A stretch of 64,000 nt of DNA. Origin: Rhizobium sp. Root483D2 (GTDB taxonomy: Bacteria; Pseudomonadota; Alphaproteobacteria; Rhizobiales; Rhizobiaceae). The position numbers were made by a program, and so were the translations under genes. A model generated the notes under the pieces. It was not told the DNA's origin. It made no database searches and saw only the letters and a program-made list of their open reading frames with translations. How positions within the stretch are numbered: position 1 is the first letter of the stretch; each line of letters begins with the position of its first letter. Of the stretch, positions 57,557 to 64,000 are shown piece after piece. The stretch is from positions 53,849 to 117,848 of the forward strand of contig NZ_LMFB01000037.1 of assembly GCF_001426685.1 (NCBI RefSeq), given 5' to 3'.

Positions 57557-60040
57557 TCATGTACCACGCGGTTTCGCCCGTGTCGTCGGCATGGCGTTTG
57601 CCGGGTCTTCCGGCCAAGGATGTTTCGGATACCGGCCGCGCATATCGGCGCGGACATTCCTCCAGGACCCGGCCCAGAAGCCCGGCAGGTCACGCGTCGT
57701 CTGCATCGGCTTGTGACCGGGCGAGATCAGTTCCAGGAGCAGCGGCAAGCGGCCGCCGCCGATTGCCGGATGCGTCTTCAGCCCGAACAGCTCCTGCACC
57801 CGGATCGACAGGACCGGCTGGTCGCCGTCGTAGCGGATTGGGTGGCGCTGCCCGGTCGGCGCCTCGAAATGCGTCGGCGCCAGCTTTGCAAGATCACGGG
57901 CGGCATCATGCGGCACCAGCGATTGCAGCCCTTCCGACAGGCTGCCTGCATTGATATCGTCGATACCGCGCGTATCCCGCTGGAATGGCACGAACCAATC
58001 GTCAAGCCGCTTCAGCAGGCTGTCATCCGCCATATCAGGCCAGGGCTCGCCGAGTGTGCGATGCAGAAAGCCGATGCGGTCGCGCAATTGCGCAGCTTCC
58101 CTGGAAAAGGGCAGGACCGCAAGCCCCAGCTGGCGAACGCCATCGGCAAGCGCCCGGGCCGCCGCCTCGCCCTTCGGCTTGCTGAGCGGCGTCTCGTCGA
58201 AAATGATGGCGCCCAGCCGCGTCACCCGCCGCGCCCGGACCTGCCGGCTCGGCCGGTCGAAAAAAATCTGGTCCTCCTGGACGATCGCCTGCGGCATATG
58301 CGCTTCGACATTGGCACGGGAAATCTCCGCCGCAGCCAGAATACGCTGCCCGCCGGCGCGGCCCGTAAGGTCGGCGATCACAAGCATGGCAGCACCCGCC
58401 AGCCGCTCGGTTTCCGGCAGTTCCGCTCCCCGGCCATTGGCCATGACGAAGCGCCCGCGCCCGCCTCGCTGCAGGGCGATCCGGTCGGGAAAGGCCTGCA
58501 TCAGGAGAATGCCCGGCTGGACCGGTTCACCGGTTTGGCCATTTCCGCTCAGGCCCTTGGCCATCCGCCGGGCGAGCCCGCGCGAGGCGTCTGCACGGTC
58601 GCCGCGCTCGGATTTGAAACGGCGCAGCCGGTCTTCCAAATCGATGCTGTTTCCGCCCAGCCCCTGCTCGGTCAAAACCACGGCCAGCAGGCAGGCTTCA
58701 TAGGCCTGGCCCTCCTCTGCCGCCGAAACCGCCATGGCGGCAAGCCTGGGCGGCAAAGCCAGCTGCCGGATCTGCTTTCCCCGTGCGGTCAGCGCACCAT
58801 TGGGATCGAGCGCGCCCAGTTGACCCAGCAGAGCCTTTGCCTCCTGCCATGTGGTTGCGGGCGGCGGATCGAGAAAGGCAAGGCCGACAGGATCCGTAAC
58901 CCCCCAATGGGCGAGATCAAGCACAAGGCCCGACAGGTCGCTTGCGAGAATCTGCGGTGGGGTGAATGCCGACAGGGCTGCCGTCTGACCCTGATGCCAG
59001 AGACGGATGGCGATCCCGGGTTCCGTGCGCCCGGCGCGGCCCGCCCGCTGATCGGCGGAGGCGCGCGATACCCGTACGGTTTCCAGCCGGGTAATCCCCG
59101 TCGATGCCTCGAAGGCCGGAAGCCGCTGCAGGCCGCTATCGATGATGATGCGCACGCCATCGATGGTGATCGATGTCTCGGCGATCGAAGTGGCCAGCAC
59201 GATCTTGCGGGTTCCCGCCGCTGCCGGGCGGATCGCCGCGTCCTGCTCCTTCTGGCCGAGATTGCCGAACAGCGGCGTGATGATGGTGTCTACGCCAAAC
59301 CGGCCCGCCAGCCGCTCGGCCGTACGGGTGATTTCGGCCTGTCCGGGCAGGAAAGCGAGGATCGAGCCCGCTTCCTCGCGATGCGCCTCGACAATGGCCC
59401 GCGTCACGGCGTCTTCGACACGCTCGGTCGATGCCCGCTCGCGGTAGCGCACATCCACTGGAAAACTGCGCCCCTGGCTCTCGATGACGGGTGCCCCGCC
59501 CAAGAGCTGTGCCACCCGATCGACATCCAGCGTCGCCGACATGACGATCAGCTTCAGGTCGTCGCGCAGCGCCTGCTGCACATCGAGCGCCAACGCCAAT
59601 CCGAAATCCGCATCCAGCGACCGCTCGTGGAACTCGTCAAACAGCACCGCTGCCACATCCGGCAATTCCGGATCATCGAGCAGCATCCGCGCAAACACCC
59701 CTTCGGTGACCACCTCGATGCGGGTTTTTGCCGAAATCCGGCTATCGAGCCGCATGCGATAGCCGACGGTATCGCCGACCTGCTCGCCAAGCAGGCTGGC
59801 CATGCGCCCGGCAGCGGCGCGGGCCGCCAGCCGGCGCGGCTCCAAAAGAATGATCTTGCCCTCGCCACGCCAGGGCTGATCGAGAAGAAATAGCGGCACC
59901 AGCGTTGTCTTGCCCGCTCCTGGCGGCGCCGAAAGCACGACGGCGGGCGCCGTCTTCAAAGCCTCGCCGAGCTGCGGCAGGATCGCCCGCACAGGCAGGT
60001 CGGGCAGGATCCCCGCCATGCTCATTGCCGTGACGCTCAT
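57557..60040 (-). CDS. hrpB: ATP-dependent helicase HrpB
   Basis: The 827-residue DExH helicase has Walker A SAPPGAGKTTLVPL, DEFH box LFDEFHERSLDAD, motif III MSATLD, and RAGRAGRTEPG as motif VI. The C-terminal HrpB domain includes LPLLLELISPGHKPMQTTRD. Its cellular role in rhizobia is undefined; RNA processing is assumed. ATG 60040 overlaps the upstream ABC-ATPase stop (ATGA). Confidence 0.94.
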   Translation of the reverse strand: MSVTAMSMAGILPDLPVRAILPQLGEALKTAPAVVLSAPPGAGKTTLVPLFLLDQPWRGEGKIILLEPRRLAARAAAGRMASLLGEQVGDTVGYRMRLDSRISAKTRIEVVTEGVFARMLLDDPELPDVAAVLFDEFHERSLDADFGLALALDVQQALRDDLKLIVMSATLDVDRVAQLLGGAPVIESQGRSFPVDVRYRERASTERVEDAVTRAIVEAHREEAGSILAFLPGQAEITRTAERLAGRFGVDTIITPLFGNLGQKEQDAAIRPAAAGTRKIVLATSIAETSITIDGVRIIIDSGLQRLPAFEASTGITRLETVRVSRASADQRAGRAGRTEPGIAIRLWHQGQTAALSAFTPPQILASDLSGLVLDLAHWGVTDPVGLAFLDPPPATTWQEAKALLGQLGALDPNGALTARGKQIRQLALPPRLAAMAVSAAEEGQAYEACLLAVVLTEQGLGGNSIDLEDRLRRFKSERGDRADASRGLARRMAKGLSGNGQTGEPVQPGILLMQAFPDRIALQRGGRGRFVMANGRGAELPETERLAGAAMLVIADLTGRAGGQRILAAAEISRANVEAHMPQAIVQEDQIFFDRPSRQVRARRVTRLGAIIFDETPLSKPKGEAAARALADGVRQLGLAVLPFSREAAQLRDRIGFLHRTLGEPWPDMADDSLLKRLDDWFVPFQRDTRGIDDINAGSLSEGLQSLVPHDAARDLAKLAPTHFEAPTGQRHPIRYDGDQPVLSIRVQELFGLKTHPAIGGGRLPLLLELISPGHKPMQTTRDLPGFWAGSWRNVRADMRGRYPKHPWPEDPANAMPTTRAKPRGT

Positions 60041-60696
60041 CGGCCGGCCTCCTCGCCGATGACAAGAATTTCGCCGCCTGCCGCTTCGGCATCCGCCTGG
60101 TCATGGGTGACCAGAACGACCGGCAGCCGGGCGGATTTGGCGCGGGAAAAGATCAGATTGCGCGTCTGCTGCCGCAGGCCGCTGTCGAGTTTGGAAAAGG
60201 GCTCGTCGAGCAGAAGCAGCCGAGGCGCCGACAGCATCACGCGCTGCAGCGCCACGCGGGCTTTCTGGCCGCCCGACAGCGTGGCCGGATCCCGATCGAA
60301 AAAGCCTTCAAGCTCCACATCGGCCAATGCCTGCTCCATGCGCCGCCGCTGGTCGCGCCGGACAATGGACGGCGTCAATCCGAACAGCAGGTTGCCGCCG
60401 ACCGAGAGATGCGGAAACAGCAGCGGATCCTGAAACAGCATGCCGAAACGGCGCTTTTCCGCCGCAACGCTGGTCAGGTCGTCGGTATCGATACGGATGC
60501 GGCCGCTTGCGGTAAAAGCCGGATCGAGAAAACCGCCGAGAGCGGCAAGCAGCGCCGATTTGCCGGAACCCGACGGCCCCATGACCGTCAATATCTCGCC
60601 GGGCCGGACACGCGCCGACAAAGAGAGCAGCATCCGGCCGTTCAGGGCGATGGAAATCGCCTCCAGATGCAGTCCGTCTGTCATATCGGGTTTCAT
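60037..60696 (-). CDS. ynjD: ABC transporter ATPase, YnjD-like
   Basis: The 219-residue ATPase has Walker A MGPSGSGKSALLAAL, signature TLSGGQKARVALQR, Walker B LLLLDEPFSKLD and switch VTHDQADAEA. It follows a two-domain permease and a YnjB-like binding protein, matching the E. coli YnjBCD order. GAGGA precedes ATG 60696. Annotation as thiamine ThiQ is possible by similarity, but the binding protein argues for YnjD. Confidence 0.85.
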   Translation of the reverse strand: MKPDMTDGLHLEAISIALNGRMLLSLSARVRPGEILTVMGPSGSGKSALLAALGGFLDPAFTASGRIRIDTDDLTSVAAEKRRFGMLFQDPLLFPHLSVGGNLLFGLTPSIVRRDQRRRMEQALADVELEGFFDRDPATLSGGQKARVALQRVMLSAPRLLLLDEPFSKLDSGLRQQTRNLIFSRAKSARLPVVLVTHDQADAEAAGGEILVIGEEAGR

Positions 60697-62385
60697 TCAA
60701 ATCCTCATCGCGCGCCGGTCGCGGAATAGCAAGTGCGGCACCAGCGATGCAATCAGAAATCCTGCAAAGGGAACGAGCGTCTGCAACAGCGCATAGACGC
60801 CGATGGCACGCCGGTCGCCACCGGACGACAGCGCAACGGCCTCGGTGGTGATGGTGACGATCCGACCAGTGCCGATCAAAAGCGTGGGCAGGTAGAGCCC
60901 GGCGGATACTGCAAACCCAACGGCAAAAGCCGTGAGGCAGGCCCGCGTCAGCATCGGCAGGCGGATATGGATCAGGATCTGCGACGGCGATTTGCCAAGC
61001 CCCGCCGCCAGCATTTCGTAACGCCGGTCGAGCGCCTGCCAGGGCGGCGACAGCGACAGCACGGCGTAGGGCAGCACGAAAATCAGATGCACGAAAACCA
61101 GGAGCGGCATGGACGCGTCGAAGCCAAGCCCCACGTTGAGGATCTGCAGGCCAAAGACGAAGCAGAGCTGCGGCACGATCATCGGCAGATAGAGGACAAC
61201 GCTGAACACGCGGCCTTTAAGGGCAGGACGATCGCGATGACCGCCTTGCCAAAGCAGACCGATGGCGATGAGCACGGCAATGGCGGCCGAACTGCTGGCA
61301 AGCGAGATCGTCGTTGCAATCACATCAGTGGCCTGCGGCAAGGCACGCATCCAGGATTGAAGCGTAGCACTATCCGGCAAAAGCGCCGGAAACGGCCAGA
61401 GACCGGCAATCGACCAGAGAACGAGCACCGCAAGACCCAGGAACACCAGCGCCGCCGAGAGAGCGATCACGGTGGCCGCGGCCCTGCGCAACACGCGGTC
61501 ATCAGCCCGGCGAACGCCGGATTGCGACATCCGCCGCAGCAGGAAGGAACCGGCCTGCTCCACCGCCAGCCATGCCACCATGGACGCAACCGTGAGCAGG
61601 AGCTGCAGCACTGCACCGGCCGATGCAAGGAACCGCATGCGCAGGTCACTATCGGCCATCCATCCGGTAATGCGCACCGCAAGCGGGGCAGGCAGCGCCG
61701 GGCCGAGGATCATCGCCACGTCGACGACGGAACTCGAATAGGCGAGCACGGCAAAGACCGGCAGCCGGATTTGGACGTAGAGAAGCGGCCAGGTGCTGAT
61801 CAGGAAACCCCGGATGCGGCCATAACCCAGGCTGGCCGACAGCTGCCGCGCTTCATGGAGGGGCAATTGCGGCAGTGCCGCCAAGGTCACCAGAAACAGG
61901 AATGGCATTTCCTTGACGATCAGCCCCGCCATCATCGTCAATCCCAGCGGGTCCTGCGGCACCAGCCAGTCGGGCGGACTGGTATAGCCGGTGAGACCGG
62001 GGGACACGAGACGCATGACCAGTCCCGACGGGGCGGCAAGGAAGGCAAGGCCAAAGGCCGCAGCCGCATGCGGAACGGCCAGCAGCGGCGACACCATATG
62101 CTGGATGCGCGAAAACATCCAGGTTCCGGCATAACCGGCGGTAAACAGCATGACGATGACAAGCGATAGGCCGGTGGTAACGATCGCCGTCGCAAAACTG
62201 ACCAGCGACGAGCGCCACAGATGTGGCTGCGCTGCAAGATCCGCAAAATGATCAAGCGTCAGATGGTCGCCGCCGAGCACCGGCAAAAAGCCAAAGGCCG
62301 GCCCGATCGTCCCGGCCAATCCGGCCAGGACCGGCAGCCCGATCATCGCAAGCACCAGGCCGGACACGCCGAACCGGTGCTTCAT
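60697..62385 (-). CDS. ynjC: ABC transporter permease with two fused domains, YnjC-like
   Basis: The protein of about 562 residues has twelve or so membrane helices and two binding-protein-dependent permease halves (break near residue 300). EAA-like loops are EARQLSASLGYGRIRGF and DRRYEMLAAGLGKSPSQI. The start is uncertain: ATG 62424 overlaps the ynjB end, while ATG 62385 (MKHRFGVSG) places a short tail before the first helix, as in YnjC. I use the latter. Substrate unknown. Confidence 0.83.
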   Translation of the reverse strand: MKHRFGVSGLVLAMIGLPVLAGLAGTIGPAFGFLPVLGGDHLTLDHFADLAAQPHLWRSSLVSFATAIVTTGLSLVIVMLFTAGYAGTWMFSRIQHMVSPLLAVPHAAAAFGLAFLAAPSGLVMRLVSPGLTGYTSPPDWLVPQDPLGLTMMAGLIVKEMPFLFLVTLAALPQLPLHEARQLSASLGYGRIRGFLISTWPLLYVQIRLPVFAVLAYSSSVVDVAMILGPALPAPLAVRITGWMADSDLRMRFLASAGAVLQLLLTVASMVAWLAVEQAGSFLLRRMSQSGVRRADDRVLRRAAATVIALSAALVFLGLAVLVLWSIAGLWPFPALLPDSATLQSWMRALPQATDVIATTISLASSSAAIAVLIAIGLLWQGGHRDRPALKGRVFSVVLYLPMIVPQLCFVFGLQILNVGLGFDASMPLLVFVHLIFVLPYAVLSLSPPWQALDRRYEMLAAGLGKSPSQILIHIRLPMLTRACLTAFAVGFAVSAGLYLPTLLIGTGRIVTITTEAVALSSGGDRRAIGVYALLQTLVPFAGFLIASLVPHLLFRDRRAMRI

Positions 62386-62407
62386 AAGGCCCCGCGCCAG
62401 CACCGTA

Positions 62408-63646
62408 TCAGTTTGCCGCCCCATAACGTTTGGTCCATTCGGCCTCGATGCGGGTCATCCAGTCGGGATGCGGCTCGGGCAGTGCCGGCCCAAGCCTGTC
62501 CGGCGGCAAGGTCGCAATGCCGAGATCAAGGGCTGCAAACGCTGCCCGGTCGGCCTCAGGCAGCTTGCGCATGGCCAGCACCGTCGGATCGCCCCAGATC
62601 GCCGGATCCTGTTTGCGCAGCTGCGCCTCCGGCGACAAAAGGAAGTTCGCCAGCACCAGCGCACCCGCCTTGGCCTTGGCATTATAGGGAATGGCGACAA
62701 AATGCGTATTGCCAAGCGTCCCCTTGGAAAAGACGAAGGAACGCACGCTGCCGGGCAGTTCACCGGCTGAAATGGCGGCCGATGCTTCCGCCGGGTTAAA
62801 GGCGAAGATGATGTCGAGCTCCCCATCCGCCAGCTTCTGCTTCATGTCGGGATAGTTTTGCGGAAAAGCCTTGCCCTTGCGCCACAGCAACGGATGCAAT
62901 TGGTCGAGATAGGCAAAGAGCGGCGCTACATCACGATCGAAGGTGGCTTCATCGACGGGTTTCTGCAGTTTCGACGGATCGTCGATCCGCTCGCTCAGCA
63001 CCTGCTTGAGAAAGGACGAGCCGGTAAAATCCGGCGGCTGTGGATAGGAGAACCGGCCCGGATGCGCTTGTGAAAAGGCAAGCAAGTCTTGTGTGTTATC
63101 GGGCAGATCCTTCTTCTGCGTGCGCGCTTCATCATAGAAGAACACCAGCTTTGCCGCACCCCAGGGACTTTCCAGTCCTTCGGTCGCAATGGTGAAATCC
63201 GTTCGGGTGGTCGGTTGATTATCGATATCGACCAGGCCCCAATTGGGCAGCTTCGTTGCCCAGTCCGGGGAAAACAACAGGCCCTGCCGCTTCATCGCGG
63301 CAAAATTCTCGCCATTGATCCAGATGAGATCGACCGAGCCATCCCGGTTGCGCCCAGCTGTCTTTTCGGCAAGCACTGTCGTGACTGCCTTTGCTGTGTC
63401 GTCCAGTTTGACCTGCACGACGCTGACGCCATAGCGCGCCTTCACCGCATCGCCGGCCCATTGCATATAGGCGTTGATATTGGCGGAGCCGCCCCAGGCG
63501 TTGAAATAGACGGTCTCGCCACGGGCGTCGGACAACACCTGATCCCAGTTGGCCGCATCGGTAGCCATGGCCGGGGGAAGAGCCGCAAGCGCCAGCGGCG
63601 CAATAAGCGCCATCCTCGTAAACATCCGCCGTGTCGATCTAATCAT
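62408..63646 (-). CDS. ynjB: ABC transporter periplasmic binding protein, YnjB-like
   Basis: The 412-residue protein has a signal peptide (MALIAPLALAALPPAMA). Its mature domain matches YnjB: ARGETVYFNAWGGSANINAY and VDLIWINGENFAAMKRQGLL. E. coli YnjB has no established ligand. ATG 63646 is preceded by GGGGGGTGAT, a strong ribosome site. It is the first gene of a three-gene transporter operon, and hrpB overlaps the end of that operon. Confidence 0.87.
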   Translation of the reverse strand: MIRSTRRMFTRMALIAPLALAALPPAMATDAANWDQVLSDARGETVYFNAWGGSANINAYMQWAGDAVKARYGVSVVQVKLDDTAKAVTTVLAEKTAGRNRDGSVDLIWINGENFAAMKRQGLLFSPDWATKLPNWGLVDIDNQPTTRTDFTIATEGLESPWGAAKLVFFYDEARTQKKDLPDNTQDLLAFSQAHPGRFSYPQPPDFTGSSFLKQVLSERIDDPSKLQKPVDEATFDRDVAPLFAYLDQLHPLLWRKGKAFPQNYPDMKQKLADGELDIIFAFNPAEASAAISAGELPGSVRSFVFSKGTLGNTHFVAIPYNAKAKAGALVLANFLLSPEAQLRKQDPAIWGDPTVLAMRKLPEADRAAFAALDLGIATLPPDRLGPALPEPHPDWMTRIEAEWTKRYGAAN

Positions 63647-63968
63647 ATCACCCCCCAAATTCGCAAACGCCAGCCTAAGCCAAGGCCACGATCCGTCAAC
63701 GCCAGCCTCATCACGATCCGGTGACGCAGCAGCAACGCGGGGGACTGTGAGTGCTGCAGCCGGAGGATTTCATCAGGATGTTTGACCATGCGTGGCAGGC
63801 CGATAATCGTGGAATCCATCCGCTCTCCAATTTTGACCATTTGGGAAAGATTTTGCCGGGTGAATTTGGTGATTGCGCTCTGGATTTGGGTGGTTTTGAG
63901 GTTTTGTTTGAAATACCCAATTAGAATCAATGACTTGCAAGAAATTTTATTTTCTTTGTTTTGGTGTG
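63647..63968. other. non-coding region between ynjB and the rrn-type promoter
   Basis: About 320 bases with no supportable gene. The left part should carry the ynjB promoter on the minus strand. The right part (from about 63930) becomes strongly AT-rich with A- and T-tracts, resembling an UP element for the promoter at 63969. Short open frames on both strands lack any family features. Confidence 0.5.
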
Positions 63969-63998
63969 TTGACTTGTTTCGGGTGTGTCGCCTATAAA
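63969..63998 (+). promoter_or_regulatory. strong promoter, probably of an rRNA operon starting beyond the window
   Basis: TTGACT (63969-63974), an 18-bp spacer and TATAAA (63993-63998) form a near-consensus sigma-70 promoter at the window edge. The AT-rich run upstream (63945-63962) looks like an UP element. The sequence style (GTTGACT ... CGCCTATAAAC) is typical of rrn promoters in Rhizobiaceae. The 16S gene itself is outside the window, so the identity is inferred. Confidence 0.65.
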
Positions 63999-64000
63999 CC

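Noticed and set aside
57368..59893. Plus-strand open frame of about 840 codons opposite actS and hrpB
   Set aside because: Antisense shadow of two well-supported genes; composition is Arg/Gln/His-rich with no recognisable domain.

Overview
This 64 kb window is chromosomal DNA of a GC-rich alphaproteobacterium, almost certainly a member of the Rhizobiaceae (Agrobacterium/Rhizobium group). The evidence is the gene content and order: divL, ahcY, a partial PTS (HPr, EIIA, short HprK), chvG-chvI-pckA, the hisB-hisH-hisA-hisF-hisE-coaA block, hslV-GNAT-hslU, actR/actS, trpFBA-accD-folC, and an rRNA-type promoter at the right edge. Species cannot be fixed from the sequence alone. Nearly everything is core genome. 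There are no phages, insertion sequences, CRISPR arrays or tRNA genes that I could recognise.

Layout. 0-5.4 kb: the end of a sugar-uptake locus (RbsD/FucU mutarotase, periplasmic binding protein, double ATPase, permease, zinc dehydrogenase). 5.6-9.1 kb: intracellular PHB depolymerase, small conserved proteins, a DUF45-type metalloprotease and an orphan VapB-like antitoxin with a 20-codon relic of its VapC toxin. 9.1-15 kb: trpF-trpB-trpA, accD, folC, GNAT. 15-27 kb, minus strand: divL, a TsaE-AmgK fusion, murU, addB, addA and trxA, tightly packed and probably largely co-transcribed. 27.3-33 kb, minus strand: chvI, chvG, hprK, EIIA, ptsH and ahcY, linking envelope and acid-stress sensing to PTS signalling and the methyl cycle. 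33-37 kb: pckA, ribosome rescue factor ArfB, a BON-LysM protein, a secreted unknown and AlkB. 37-42.7 kb, minus strand: the histidine cluster plus coaA, interrupted by an opposite-strand DUF3800 gene. 42.9-45.2 kb: the HslUV protease. 45.3-51.6 kb: a RIME-like inverted repeat, two exported proteins of unknown function, a lone HyuA-type protein and malate synthase G. 51.7-54.8 kb: a sulfur-import pair (YeeE/TsuA-like channel plus periplasmic rhodanese) and an L,D-transpeptidase. 55-57.5 kb: mmcB and the ActS/ActR redox two-component system. 57.5-63.6 kb: HrpB helicase and a YnjBCD-type ABC transporter. The window ends on a strong AT-rich promoter of the kind that drives rrn operons.

The most notable departures from an ordinary core region are: (i) the DUF3800 insertion between hisA and hisF, with a terminator-like hairpin facing the incoming his transcript; (ii) the decayed vapBC locus; (iii) a 20-bp tandem repeat, each unit self-complementary, just upstream of chvG; (iv) a long inverted repeat upstream of ahcY that looks like an operator; and (v) the TsaE-AmgK fusion beside MurU, which joins tRNA modification to peptidoglycan recycling in one polypeptide.
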